From Ulota crispa (Eukaryota; Streptophyta; Bryopsida; Orthotrichales; Orthotrichaceae), in contig OY987244.1 in the NCBI GenBank assembly GCA_963920765.1, positions 32,061,678 through 32,125,677 on the forward strand: DNA of 64,000 bases, written 5' to 3'. The notes under the pieces were generated by a model that was not told the origin of the DNA, searched no databases, and was given only the letters and a program-made list of their open reading frames with translations. The position numbers and the translations under genes are program-made. This document shows positions 1-11,801 of the stretch, piece by piece (position 1 is the first letter of the stretch; the number at the start of each line of letters is the position of its first letter).

Positions 1-280
1 GCAAAGAGCTCAGGACTTTGCAATGGACGCGGTAACCTCTATTATAATGGTCCTTGAATTCTTTACAGAAAGGAAACTGGCATGGGATGGGGTATTACTA
101 AGTAAAACCTAGTATTACGCAAAGTTGAGATTCACAGAGGGTAGTCCACTTGAGATTCGAAAATCTGTTTTGTACCATGGTGGTTAACATTCCTCGATTC
201 TTACCTCGACTACTACCAGGTGCACGTGTTTGATGACATCATGTCGTCTTAGCTAAATTGGGAAAAACAGCACAAACACG

Positions 281-527
281 ATATCTGTTAATTTGGGAAA
301 AACTCTTTCCCAAAACCGAATTTGGGATATTGAATGTTGAATTTGTATGAGTTTTTTGGTGATTTAAAGTGAGATTTTTTTGACAAGATTTTCAAGATAT
401 TTCATCATTGATGTTAGGTCTTAAAAGAAATCAACATAAATTTCACTCAAAATTACTATAAACCTCTTAAACATAAAAAATTCAAAAGTCCCAAAATCAG
501 GTTTTTTTTCCAAATTAACAAATATTG
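281..527. repeat. R-family MITE-like repeat, copy 1
   Basis: About 247 bp, bounded by TGTTAATTTGGGAAAAA on the left and its near complement CCAAATTAACAAATAT on the right. Related copies lie at about 1036-1253, 12946-13206 and 40127-40374. The interior shares a run about a T-rich stretch, 'ggtgatttaaagt', and a block ending in 'agtcccaaaat' with the 1.0 kb copy. No coding capacity. Bases 1-280 to its left hold nothing I recognise. Confidence 0.6.
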
Positions 528-757
528 CGGGTCATAATGGGACTTTCACTAATTCTGTCATTATGTATATATTAGCATATCACAAAAAAATCAGCTTGCA
601 TTCTCTTATACGATGGTGAAGTTTTAGTCCTGGCCTCCAAGAACTTCAATAATTACAACTTTTGAGCAATAGCTATACCTACACTTACTGATGTAAGATG
701 AAGATGGAGTACAAAATGGTCCCTCGGTTTTTCCCAATTTATCTAATATGGTAGGGT
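528..757. repeat. Q-family MITE-like repeat, copy 1
   Basis: About 230 bp, similar along its length (by eye about 80 percent) to 40433-40681. The right end reads as GGTTTTTCCCAATTTATCTA, the complement of the TAGGTAAATTGGGAAAAA end seen at the other copy. The left end merges into the R repeat, so one element may have landed at the edge of the other. Non-coding. Confidence 0.5.
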
Positions 758-784
758 GTTCATGGGAATTATTTTGGTTCGTAC

Positions 785-1023
785 CTGTCGGTCAAACTTG
801 AGCCATGCAGGCGTGGGTCCGGTGCTTTGCTTGACACAAGCATAACAAGCTCCGGAGTTGTCATAATTCTCTTGCGTGTCATTCACCGGCAACACTTTGG
901 ACTGCCCCAGAGGGCGTACCACGGGAAACCCTTCATCTGTGAATGTCAATGTCTGGCTCTTCCTCCGTGGTTGCTCCTGCTCCACAACTCCCCACCGTAC
1001 AAAGCTTACGTCAGAAAACAGCC
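785..1023 (-). CDS. EFHC1/Rib72-like protein, one internal exon (partial gene)
   Basis: An open stretch on the minus strand carries KSQTLTFTDEGFPVVRP followed about 35 residues later by TPAWLKFDRQ. This is the arrangement at the N-terminus of EFHC1/EFHC2/Rib72 proteins: a SQTL-x-Y/F-x-x-G motif, then P-x-W/H-V-x-FD-K/R-x-V opening the first DM10 domain. The exon ends CAG|GTACG at 785, exactly where the DM10 domain would continue; a TTCAG acceptor at 1024-1028 is the likely start. Known members sit inside ciliary and flagellar doublet microtubules as lumenal proteins. The continuation, expected below 785, is not found in bases 1-784, which are repeats, so the next exon probably lies outside the window or is lost. 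A possible short first exon (MELPAYTFCHPP, 1665-1630, donor CCT|GTAAAT) lies upstream but its phase does not match this acceptor. Assignment rests on motif spacing only; a gene fragment caught between repeats is the alternative. Confidence 0.55.
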
Positions 1024-1035
1024 CTGAACACAATA

Positions 1036-1253
1036 TTCGTCAATGTGAGAAAAACACTCCCCATTTTGGGATACTGAATTTTGCATTTGTGAGAATAATT
1101 TGGTGATTTAAAGTAAGTTTTTTGACATTTTTCTTCAGGATATCATCATCGATGTAGGGCCTTGAAGAAATCATCATAAAACTCACTTTGAATCTCCTAA
1201 AAACTCTTAAAAGATGAAAAATTCAGAAGTCCCAAAATTAGGGTATTTTCCCA
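1036..1253. repeat. R-family repeat, copy 2
   Basis: Direct copy of the 281-527 repeat, with shared internal blocks ('ggtgatttaaagt', 'agtcccaaaat') and a worn left end. Copies 1 and 2 bracket the EFHC-like exon in the same orientation. Confidence 0.5.
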
Positions 1254-3712
1254 ATCGCGTTCCTGGCTACTTAGATTGCCAAACTTCTCACATACACCTG
1301 CACAGAGCTCTCAAACAAGGACTATGACATAGATTTTGTTCTAAATGTGTATTTCTGTTGATTGACGTTCACGGTAATCATGTAACTATACTCAAACCTC
1401 TTCATTGAGCCCTTTTCTCATATGCCCATTATGTACACTATCATTGAATTTTATAGCACACTTGTCGCATATTTAAATTTTTTTTGAGAAAGATGAGGGA
1501 AACATTGAAGCGGTTTGTGTATACTTTGCGATTTATGAAAACATGTGTAGAAGAAGTTTTGAAGTTCAGGTACAGGAGTAAAGAGAGCCACTGACAGCAG
1601 GATTTTGGAAGAAGGGTTATTTTATTTACAGGAGGGTGACAAAAGGTGTAAGCCGGGAGCTCCATCGTTGTTGAATTGTGCCTTGGAAAATGCGGAGGAG
1701 AAAATGGCCTGCCTGGAAGGCAAGGCGTTTGGACTTGGGGTTGGGAAGGCGGAGGATACAGAACGGAGCCCCGAGCAGCGGCCGGTAAGTTAGTTGAAGC
1801 CACGGCTTTCAGCTGACGTTGCCTTTTCACAAAGGGATTTCTTACAGCCCCCGTTCACACTGCAACAACTCTGCAGCTGGGTGTTTTACTTTATTTGGCT
1901 CATAGCAATCAGTTCCTAATGGTGGAATGCAGTCATTTCTTGTGTTTGTTAAATGACGCAGTATTTTGACAAATTGTTGGATCTAGCTACAAGGCTAGAG
2001 GAATTTTGTGGAAGGAAATGTAGTCATTTAGCAAGATTTCAAGTAAAAATATTTTGTTGGAAATTACCATGTTGTCAAATTGGACTGCCAGTCCATCCGT
2101 GTGCCCGTCCGCCCAATTGAACTCATGTTCGTGCAACGTAGTCAATTCTTAGTCGATTTCAAAAAATGATAAAAAATGATTAAAAAGAACAACTTGCTTT
2201 TTATAGGATGGTGCCTAGTTGGCAGTCATTGTGGATTTAAAATCATATCACATAGTAAGATTTCTTCCTTTTTAGGTCAAAAATTCAAAAAATGTCATAA
2301 AAAGTGAGAATGAACACATCTGTCTATGCTGTCTGTTTTGTGCATCCACTTGTGTTGTTTGATAGTCAAAACTCATCCAAAATAACAACCATGAAAATTA
2401 CTAACAAAAAAAACTGTATCGTAGCTACAATAAGGTGTTATGCAAAGTTTGCCAACCCATCAAATAGTCAAGTAACTACCAGCAACAAGATGTTCAGATG
2501 TGGCTCGTTAGAATTGGCTCCAAGCAACCAATATATAAACAATAATTATTGTTCTTTGTGCGTTGCATGAACTAGGGGCACCTTGAGCAATCTTCACCAT
2601 CCAAATATACTCCAAGAGAAAAACAACTCACATTCAATAAATGCAACGCATGATTATTGTGCTAAAAAAAATCATGTCCTGATCGATTTGGCATGATAAT
2701 ATTGCTACATATCTCAATTCTTGCTATTGACCAATTATAAATGGTTAAGGTTAAATTGTGAGCCAGTCCAATCTAAAATTGAGCTACTACATCTTTAAAT
2801 GGTTTGCAATTCAAGAGCAGCTCAATTATAAACTCTATTGGTTCAGAACTTTGCCATCACGCATTTTATAATCAGATTAGGTGAACCAAATTCTTGGAGC
2901 TACCCAACAAGAATTATAAACATGGCGTCCGTGTATAAGCCATGAATATGTAGCCATTTTTCATCTGGATCCAAAGTACATGGTAAAGAAGATCACATCT
3001 GTACTTCAATGATTTTGGATGAAAATTGGGATGAGAGGATGAAAATCGGTATGGGAGGATGAAAGCGTTAGAGGAGTAGTACTTACAAACGTGGCTAAAA
3101 TTGCCTGGTGGATGTATGAATTTGACCAAGTTTAAGGACTTGGTGATGGGTCTATTTACATGTCACAAAAGTATTTTAAATTTGTATTAATTGTGGGTTA
3201 ATTGCTCACAAACACAACCGTTTTGGAAGTATGTTTGCACCAAAATGCAATAGCAAAACCGAGGGTTAACCCCAGAGAGCCAGGCCTATGATTCAAGGTT
3301 TGGGTTTATATATTGAATTTGGGAATTTGGATGATTGATCATTTACTTTCCAGCTGCAGTAAAATTGTGGTCATTTCTGATCGGTTCAAAATTTTAATAA
3401 ACACCTGAAATCTATGGAATTTCAAATAGCTAGAGTGAAGAAAACAAATCTATCAAAGTTTATCGTGCTGATTTATATAAGTGCAATAAAAATGATTGTG
3501 AACCCCAAATTCTAAAATAATATCTTTTTTCCTTTTTATTATTATAATGCACTATACTAAAAAAGTAAAATTTGAATCTCTTATGGAGCTAGTATCCGGG
3601 TTTAGAACAATAAATATATTTACAGTAAAAAATAAGTTTTCACCCAAAGTCAATACGCTGTGATGAAGTCTTTTTATAATTCTTGTCATAATTTTGCATG
3701 TATGTTCTGTTA
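1254..3712. other. Intergenic, nothing firmly identified
   Basis: AT-rich DNA without a recognisable gene. Bases 1600-1860 are richer in G+C than their surroundings and contain short open frames on both strands, including the possible EFHC-like first exon at 1630-1665. I cannot assign them. Confidence 0.5.
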
Positions 3713-3840
3713 ACTACAAGGAAATTATGGTTGAATTTACAAAAAGTTAACAAAGATTGTGACCTAAACTACTATATACTATAGATTGGGTCACATTCTT
3801 TTTCAACTTTTTGTAGATTTGACCATAATTTCCTTGTAGT
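3713..3840. mobile_element. Small foldback MITE
   Basis: A 128-bp near-perfect palindrome. It begins ACTACAAGGAAATTATGG and ends with the complement CCATAATTTCCTTGTAGT. Arms of about 60 bp meet at a short centre near 3775. Typical of a foldback miniature transposon; no target duplication was certain. Confidence 0.7.
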
Positions 3841-4733
3841 GGTTATATGTCCAAAATCACTTTGATTATGCAATACAGTACACATAGTTGGTTGTGTATT
3901 GCAATAAAGACACTACAATGAACCAATCTCTACTTTTACTCATTCTATGATACAAAATTTATAAGGACAATTGTTGAGCAAAACAAATTGTATTTGCAAT
4001 AACACTCAAATTTTAAGATTATTTCAAGTATTTGTATTTAAGTAAAATCTCCTTCTGATGCACTGCTTTTTAAGAGGAAAGCTAATAATGCAATAAAAAA
4101 AAGGGTTGATTCTAATGGCTAAATATGGGATAAGGGGAAGAAGCTAGGACTGGACTGTGGGAGAGTGGAAGTTGCCAAACTCATACGTGGTTAATCCTTT
4201 ACCAAAAAGGCTACCAGAAAGTGATCAATTGCTAGTGCATTTTCAGAACCCCTGGTTGTTAAAGGGTTATTATTCGTTTATATCCACTGCTATAAAATTG
4301 CGGTCTCATGAAAATCCAAACATAGATAAGGTGACTCGGATTCGACCTGATGAGTTGGCATGATGAGCTGGCATAATCATGAAACAAAATTGACATGTGG
4401 GTAAATTCTATTCGTCCTCCGCCATCTAGAGTGTGGAGAATGTCGCTTATCAAACTCTTTACGTCCCAGTTGTCCGTACAGAGTCAGGGATGTGATTTTT
4501 CTACTTCTGAAAGCAACATTTCTGACAACCTTATGATGACATGGCTCACAATTTTTATGTTCTCTGGAAAGATAATAAATACGTTACTTTGAGAAACGTG
4601 ATTTTCCTACAAATTCTTATTTTGCTTAGATCTGGGGTAAAGATGGGTTGTCTACAAAACGTCCATCTAAACCTTCATCCAAGTTTTCAAAAAGGGTAAC
4701 ACATTTCAGTCAATGTTTTTCAGAAGATCATTA
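3841..4733. other. Intergenic, nothing identified
   Basis: AT-rich sequence. The short open frames around 4157-4592 overlap on both strands and resemble nothing I know. Confidence 0.5.
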
Positions 4734-5066
4734 GGAAAAATATGGGGTCTCAATAAGGCCTTTATAAATGATTGTAGCCCTTCATTTTTTTGGTTCTTGA
4801 TGTGGGGAACCAGTCCCTGCGAATGGCCAGAAAAAATTCATTAAAAAATCAAAAAAATCAAAAAAGAAAGAATACGAAATAAGTCTTAACAACAAATTTT
4901 TTTTGATTTTTGATTATTTTAGTAAACAAATTTTAAAAAAAATCAAAAAAGTTGACGTGGCATCACTAGTGCCACGTCAGCCTGCTCATGATTTTATTGG
5001 GAACTGGGTTCCCATGCCTAAGGACCCCCTCAAACTCAGGGCCTTATTGGGGCCCCATAATTTTCC
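4734..5066. mobile_element. MITE with TA target duplication and internal hairpin
   Basis: The 333-bp element starts GGAAAAATATGGGG and ends CCCCATAATTTTCC, flanked by TA on both sides. The repeats continue inward through CAATAAGGCC. Near the right end lies a perfect 10-bp inverted repeat, TGACGTGGCA (4953-4962) and TGCCACGTCA (4970-4979), 7 bases apart, and a second short palindrome GGGAAC/GTTCCC follows. Non-coding. Confidence 0.6.
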
Positions 5067-5133
5067 TAATGAGTGAAATCTGCCTCAAGCTTACTTACTT
5101 CATTTTACATTCTTAAGACTTCTATTGAACTAA

Positions 5134-5440
5134 TTTTATGGATACCCTAAAGTTTGACATATTTGTATAGATACCCTTAGTTTTTCAGAAATTGCACAAA
5201 TACCCTTGGATCATAATTTTCAGGCGTTTGTTTTATTGTGCATGTTACTTCTTGTGCACATGTTGGATTTTTTGTTTTGTTTTATTGCACTCTTTGCTTT
5301 AACATTGGTCATGAAGAAAATAGTGTGTATACCAAAACAAGCACTTGAAAATTATGGTCCAAGGGTATTTGTGCAATTTTTGAACACCAAGGGTATGTAT
5401 GCAAATATGACAAACTTCAAGGATATCCATAAATTTTCCC
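5134..5440. mobile_element. Mutator-like MITE, family O copy 1
   Basis: About 307 bp ending in CATAAATTTTCCC, with the worn complement TTTTATGGATACCC at the left. Flanked by TTGAACTAA (5125-5133) and TTGAATTAA (5441-5449), a 9-bp target duplication with one change. Nine-bp duplications are the mark of Mutator-like elements. Related copies lie at 60786-61095 and 63064-63363. The short open frame inside is repeat sequence, not a gene. Confidence 0.65.
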
Positions 5441-5449
5441 TTGAATTAA

Positions 5450-7098
5450 ACATGAGAATTCGAAATTGAATTAGGATAGAAGGCTGAGCGCTCTAAATTT
5501 TTTTACCATTTTTGCTATGGAATGTTTGTTGTTACATTAAATTATCTTAATATGTGTTTTGCGAATTTAGGTTTAAGCCCTTTCTATGCACCAAGCCTGA
5601 ATCCCTACGGAAATCCATGCAGATTACGAAGATTGACTTATTTATCAGAGAGCTAGATTGATAAGATCTTTCTATTCTTTTGTACATAGTTTTTAGAGGC
5701 ATGGTGGGTTGAGTAGTACTCAAAAGTACTCAAGTAGTGCAACTTACATTTTTATTGAATAAAGTCATCACAAGTTAGTCAACATGAGGTGTACTATTTT
5801 GCTATTATAAACTTTGGTTATGTGAATGTCATTTTGATGGGTAGCAACCTTTATAAAATTTTATGCTTATGGAAACAACTATTTTACACATGAATCGATT
5901 CCACTTATTACATGTAAAAGCTTGTATTGGCTGAATTAAAACATTTAAATCATGAAGAAATTCATTATGAGATTCGTAAATCCTATTTCCTACACAAGAT
6001 AGTGCTTTCAAATAATAAAATTTCAATAATATCATAACCTATTTTTTGAATCAATTTTGGCAAAACTATTCTTTGCTTATGGTGAGTGATGAGATTTGGC
6101 ACTATTCTCCCAAATCAAACAAAAAATTGTGTGTGAGGGGAAGAATAAGGCCATTGCATGGTTGTTCATATATTCATGACGTAAGTCACAACTTTGTTCA
6201 AAGAAGTTACCAAAGTGCTTTGCGAGAGCATGGAGTTGCTTTTTTTTCCATCAATTGACCATTTTCTTATACACAATAGGAGAAAACACTGATGAAATGG
6301 CGATCACTTCAATATAATTCGAAGTCACTGAAGACAAACTTCCATATTGGTTTTGGAATTGAAAAACTTAAAAAACAATTGCAAACTTGTTTGTTAGGTT
6401 TGAGTTTCTCTATTTTGAACCAACTTGGAAGTTTGCTGGGATGAAGTAAAATGAGAAGAACTTGCGGCCCATTTGAGGGCCCAATCCTATATAGAGTGCA
6501 ACAACAAATTCAAAGAGAAAAAATTCTAGCAACAGTACCATTGAAACAAGAACCATAACAGAAGTTTCAGGAATGTTCTAACAAATGATTCTTTTGTCTC
6601 ATTGCAAACAAATGGCAACTCAGCCAAGTTCTAGAGAGGAATGAAATCCTGGTTTAGCAGAGAGTGCACTCATTCACATCTGGCGGAACCGAAATCTCCA
6701 CTCCACAGATTTCTTTGATATAATATATTTTTCATGCAAAGGATTCTTTTTGAAACAAACAGTTGTTTCTAGGGTCTATTACAACTGCTACATCTGTTCA
6801 CTTGCTTTTTGATATTTTTTTTTGTTCTTTTATTGGGAATCCATTATATTTTACTTCCGCGGCGAGAGAGTGTCTTACTTCTGATACGTGACAGATGTTC
6901 CCTCATTTGTGAATTCCTGGTTCTCTGCCTGATAACTTACTCTTTAAGTTATCATGCTTTTAAGTCATTCCACGAGGTCACCAATTTCACGTTTGGCGGA
7001 CAGATGTTCCCCTGGCCATGCTTCTGTAGCACGGCTTCACTAGCATGCACTGGTTATTTCTCCTAATTTTTTAATATTTCTATTGTAACATATTGTGT
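5450..7098. other. Intergenic, nothing identified
   Basis: No gene or named repeat family recognised. Open frames are short and have no protein-like character. Confidence 0.5.
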
Positions 7099-7099
7099 G

Positions 7100-7146
<47 letters not shown>
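7099..7146. repeat. TA dinucleotide microsatellite
   Basis: An almost pure run of alternating T and A with one 'tg' interruption. The open frame reading IYIYIY across it is a by-product. Confidence 0.9.
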
Positions 7147-7148
<2 letters not shown>

Positions 7149-7299
7149 AGAAAAATAATCGGTTTTTTATTAAATAGTTTCAACTTTCAACAAGTTTTTT
7201 TGCAAGTTCACTCGGTTGACAATACGCTAATTGCTGGTTCTCCCCAAACACTGCTCCAAATATCAAGTATTTTTCTGATGTTGTTGGATTTTGTGTTTA

Positions 7300-7612
7300 A
7301 GGTATGTACACCCATAAGCGTCAGTCTAAGGGTTTTGAACATGATGAGTATCAATAAGCAGCTAGCAAATTATAGGATCCTATTAGGAGAAGAAAAATAA
7401 TAAGTTTGCACTTTCAAATGTATTATTTGGATATTGTGAGAATAAGTTGTGAATTTTTAAAGAGCAAATTGCCTTTGCACCCATAACCACTTTCAAGATT
7501 TCATGTTCACATGTTGTACATCCTTGTCATTACATCTATTAACTTCCATAGATTTTCCAAGATTTCAGAGGTGACGGTTATGGGACACTGACGCTTATGG
7601 GTGTACATACCT
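7300..7612. mobile_element. TA-flanked MITE, family H copy 1
   Basis: A 313-bp element beginning AGGTATGTACACCCATAAGC and ending with its complement, flanked by TA (7298-7299 and 7613-7614). A second copy is at 41906-42234, where the interior ('gggttttgaacatgatg', 'agcaaattata') is well conserved. The TA duplication suggests mobilisation by a Tc1/mariner-type transposase. Confidence 0.75.
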
Positions 7613-7714
7613 TATAGTGGTTTGTAACATTATTGTGTGTAAAACCATTTTGTAACATGTTTAACTTAGTGCAGGTTGAAATACTTGTTGCAAGAGGAGA
7701 TTCACACTATGGTA

Positions 7715-8028
7715 CACATCCCGATACACATCCCAAGTTGTAATGACATTTTAGAATTTGATTAGCCAAGAGCTTTGATCCAGGACTTGTAGCTTCATGC
7801 TATTTCTTAAGTCCCAAGTTTCCGTTCACTTAGAAATGAATATACGAGAACAATTTTTAGACCTTTTGGCATCAACAAAATGAAACTTTGCTCAAGAGTT
7901 GAGTGCACCAAACATGAAGACCCAACTTGAAAGCCAAGTCCTAACAATGGTCAAACTTTTTTCTATATTTCTGTTTGCAACATAACATAGTCAAGACTAG
8001 GCGTTGACACGCAGTGAACCACCCCTGG
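7715..8028. repeat. Worn M-family (hAT-like) repeat
   Basis: Contains 'catcccaagttgtaatgaca' near the left and ends GTGAACCACCCCTGG, related to the CTAGGGGCGGTTCAAAC end seen at about 60610-60627. Ends of this type (C/T-AGGG-G) are usual for hAT elements. Boundaries are approximate. Confidence 0.35.
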
Positions 8029-9844
8029 CTTTCCACCAATTTTATTGTTTGTTGAAGTGACACTACTTTTGGGCCCTCAATAAAACAATAAATCATTGTA
8101 CTTGTCTGTGAGATGTTCAACTTTTTAGGTGATCCGCTAGTATCTCAGTTTTATTGAGTAACTTATGTCCTGCATTTTTCCACAACCTTTTGAAAAGCCA
8201 TGGCCATCTAAAAATTTGGTACTGGCCGGTGATTTGAGAGGATCCAAGTTCCTTGTCCTGAGCTTGTCCATCACCCAAAAACTGTAATACCGACTCAAAA
8301 CCAAGCAAACTAAATAGCAACCCAAAAAAAGAAAAAGAGAAGTTGCAACACTAATTACAAAATTTTGACAGTTGCTGCCTGCTGGTTCATTAACGCCTGA
8401 GAGTACCAAGGCGTACTTTAAATATATTATTTTTAAATCTTTTTACTTACAAGCTCTAACAGTCCTTACTAACAAGTTACACAAATGCAAGTACACCTCA
8501 ATTATTTTCAGAAGAGTCTTTTTTTGTAGATGTGAAGAGTCTTTTTTGTAGATGTTATACGAAACTGAATCCACATATAATAATTGATAAAAAGAAATCC
8601 ACGTGTCAACGACGATGGTTTGAACACAGAAACATTGTTAAAACCAAGCTGGATACTTGCACATTAATTGGTATCACTGATGTTGGATTTCTTTAGAATT
8701 GTCTCTCTTGGAGTTCCCTTGAGGGACAGTATCTCATCCATTTAGAACAAAGAACGTAAGTGAACTGCGATGTTTATCTACCCACTAAGCATGACACGTG
8801 TATCTGATCCTACCATCACCAAGCCTGAGATCCAATACCATCCATCCACATAATGATATCCAGATACTACCATCCGTCCTAGTAACAGATATCATCCATC
8901 CGCAACAAGGGCTGTAGGGGCTTTTCCATGCCGAAGCTGAGTCGTTTCCAGGCAAACCAGCGTCCAGACCACCGCCAGATCCACACACCACCGCCAGACT
9001 GCCTCACTCGGAGCTTTTCACCGATTGTTTCCTAGAATGTGTGCACTCTAACTTCCAGTGGGCCCGCTTTTTTCTAGAGACAATTCCCGGCCGCAATTGC
9101 TGCGCTGCTGTCCTTTCTTCATGCACTGCCTGTTGCTTATAATTCCAGGCATCCCTCCTGCATTATAATTACCTCATACCAAAAGTGCATTTCCTCGCTG
9201 AGCTCTCACTCACTCCTATCAATCTTCAAGTCTTTAAAGCCTGTGAACGTGATCTTGATACATAATTTGAGTTGGAATTGAGCAAAATTCTGCGCGATTT
9301 TACCCTTTTCTGAGTCTATGAGATTGCTGCACATTGATCGAGTGTTGGGGTGGAGTGAGTTGCACGATATCAGGTGTCAGATCAGAAGGAAAAAAATTCC
9401 ATTTAGTGTCAGCGATTAGGAATTGTGAGTACGATTTTGAATCCAGAGTTCGGAGATCTGTTGTGGATCCCCTGTTTCTTGAGCTTTCAATCTCTTGAAG
9501 CGAGTGGCCAGAGCGTGATCTTAAGCGTCCATCGGTGCAAGATTTTGGTATGAAATTTGAGCTGGAGTTGAGCAGACTTCTCCTTCGACATTTGTGACGA
9601 TCGTCTTTGAGTTGCGAGAGAGTGAGGATTGATCGAGAGTAGCATAGACCGATTCGGGGTATTGGGAGTGTTGGATTTTGAGTTTTTTTTGCGGATGAAC
9701 CCTCGTTTCTTAGTTACGAGGTTGTGAATTGATTGAGAGCCTTGGACGATTGTTTAGGAGGTTCGAAATTGGTGTCGGGGTGTGAAGGATTTGAAGCTTG
9801 AGTGTGAATTGGGTGAAGAAATCTTGGGAGCTCTTGAGGTTGTG
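8029..9844 (+). promoter_or_regulatory. Upstream region and probable 5' leader of the F-box/kelch gene
   Basis: Bases 8029-8770 show nothing definite apart from a short tandem of 'gaagagtctttttttgtagatgt' type at about 8510-8555. From about 8780 the sequence becomes less AT-rich: an ACGT core sits in 'gacacgtgta' near 8797, followed by several CCATCCATCC-type stretches up to 8910. Bases 9190-9844 look like a long leader, free of a coding frame that reaches the ATG at 9845. The transcription start cannot be placed from sequence. Confidence 0.35.
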
Positions 9845-11801
9845 ATGAACGGTGCGAAGAACGACGCGGTGGTGATGGCGGAGGACGATGCGGGGCTGAT
9901 ACCGGCACTTCCTGACGACGTGGCGAGGCAGTGTTTGCTTCGAGTGCCGCCCCACTCGCACGCGCAGCTGCAGCAAGTGTCGACGCGGTGGCGGGAGCTC
10001 GTGAACAGCCCGCGATTCTACGAAGAGCGGAAGCGCGAGGGCACGAGTGAGAAGCTGCTGTGCATGGTGCAAGTCGCGGATGCGCCTCTCGTCGTGTCGG
10101 GGAAACCTTCGTCCTCGGCGAAGCCATCGCCGGTGTTTGCAATTAGTGTCTTGAACGTGCAGCGGCGGACGTGGGAGCGCTTGCCTCCCATTCCTGACTT
10201 CCCTGAAAGCCTGCCCATCTTCTGCAGGTACAGTGTCCTTCTCCTCATCCCTTGGATGTGCCAGTCCTCATCTCTTGTGCCCATTCATTCCTACTAAGGT
10301 AGTATGCTCTAAAACCGTCACTCTGCTTTTTCATGGGCTTTTCAAGATTTTTTGTTTAATCTTTAGACAAAGAGAAATGGATGCTGAATGCAACACAGTT
10401 TTTTTCATGTTTTTTGAAATATTATTGAATTGTTGATGAAATTTCAAAGTTATTTTTTTATAGTACATATGTTTGTGACTCTAGGTCTCCCATAAATTGT
10501 ATGTTTTCCTGTAACTTGTGAAGAGGTGGGTGAAATCAAGAAGTATGATTGGCTCTTGCACACTTTTCTTCTATGACTTGAAGGAGTCCATTCAAGAACT
10601 ACTTCATATCCATTCCCTATCTACCTATGATGCGCCTTATTTGAGAGGGTCGCAATTAGAGCATACTAAGGCAGTGTGCTCTAAAAGCAACACTTTCATG
10701 TAAAGAGTCTCATAGGTAGATCAAGAATGGATATGAAGTGGTCCTTGAATGGACCCCTTCAAATAATAGAAGAAAATGTGTATTCTATTGCAAGAACTAA
10801 TCATACTCCTCGATTATGGGAGACCTGAAGTCACAAATAAGTGTCTACTATAGAAAAATTTGAAAATTCATCAATAATTCAACAATGCTTCAAATTAGAC
10901 AAAAATCTTCTTATCTCAAGAAGCCCTTGAAAAGGCACACCAGCCCTTAAAGTGACGGTTTTAGAGCATACTACCTTACCTTACTTTCTCCATGGACGGT
11001 GTACATGATAGCCGCATCAATGTTTTGATCGTGTCTCACGTTTTGTGTAACAGACTTGTGGCCGTGGATGGGAAGCTGATAGTACTCGGAGGGTGGAACC
11101 CCACAACGTACGAGACGCTGCAAACAGTTTACATCTTCAACTTCGTCACGCAAACCTGGTCACGAGGAGCGCCGATGCCAGTTTGTCGATCCTTTTTCGC
11201 ATGTGCAGCGATGGCGGAGAAGAACCTCGTCTTCGTCGCCGGAGGCCACGACAATGCCAAAACTGCTCTCAAATCAGCCGACGTCTACAATGTGGACACA
11301 GATCAGTGGACTCCGCTCCCTGCCATGCGTGACGAGCGTGACGAGTCCACGGGAGTATGCATGGACGGATGCTTTTACGTTGTGAGTGGCTACTCCACAA
11401 CTTCACAAGGCCAGTTCACTGAAACCGCTGAGGTTTACAACATGTCAACAAACTCGTGGACAGTGCAGGAAGGCATGTGGAGGGACAGCTCTTACCCCCC
11501 CGGCCCTTTTGCCGTCATGCTCGGACGACTGTACATGTTGCGAGGGCAGAGTCTGTGTTGCTTCAACGCAGCCACGGGTGCATGGTCGGTTGTGGAAACC
11601 ATTCCTGATGGTGAAGTTAATCCTGTGTGTGTCGCTGCTGTGGACGATGCTTTGCTCATCACTGGACCGTCTCGGCAACGTGAGGAGCTGGGATTCGGAA
11701 CATTCTTGTACAAACCACAGTGTAGAAACGGATGGCGAAGTCTTGATCGGCAGCCTGGGTTCGTCGGCATGGCGCACTCCTCACATGCCATTGAAATTTA
11801 A
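9845..11801 (+). CDS. F-box/kelch-repeat protein, KFB type (two exons)
   Basis: Exon 1 is 9845-10227 (donor CAG|GTACAG) and exon 2 is 11054-11801 (acceptor AACAG); together they encode 376 aa. Start chosen as the first ATG before the F-box. The F-box covers about residues 18-60 (LIPALPDDVARQCLLRVP). Kelch repeats follow, each with the paired-glycine motif or a variant: VLGGW, VFVAGGH and VVSGY, spaced about 50 residues. The segment DERDESTGVCMDGCFYVVSG and the ending HAIEI closely match the Arabidopsis KFB01/KFB20 group. Those are substrate adaptors of SCF ubiquitin ligases; several target phenylalanine ammonia-lyase, so this protein may restrain phenylpropanoid synthesis, but the substrate here is inference. 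The splice joins IFC-R-LVAVDGK in phase. The 826-bp intron is mostly a foldback transposon (10297-10976). The single intron sits between the F-box part and the first kelch repeat. Nothing appears broken. Confidence 0.9.
10297..10976. mobile_element. Foldback transposon in the intron of the F-box/kelch gene
   Basis: A 680-bp element beginning AGGTAGTATGCTCTAAAACC and ending with its complement, flanked by TA (10295-10296, 10977-10978). The two halves are inverted copies along almost their whole length, for example 'ggatatgaag' with 'cttcatatcc'. A partial extra terminus lies near the centre (about 10655-10690). The AGGTAG end links it to the other TA elements in this window. It lies wholly between donor and acceptor. 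Confidence 0.85.

Noticed and set aside
1441-1830. 129-residue minus-strand frame as a full gene
   Set aside because: Ends in AT-rich, low-complexity sequence; only the short MELPAYTFCHPP stretch is of interest as a possible EFHC-like first exon, and its phase does not match.
7095-7400. 101-residue open frame across the TA run and H element
   Set aside because: Composed of microsatellite and transposon sequence.
9710-10142. Minus-strand frames of 120-142 residues across F-box exon 1
   Set aside because: Antisense to the F-box coding region; Pro/Ser/Arg-rich shadow.
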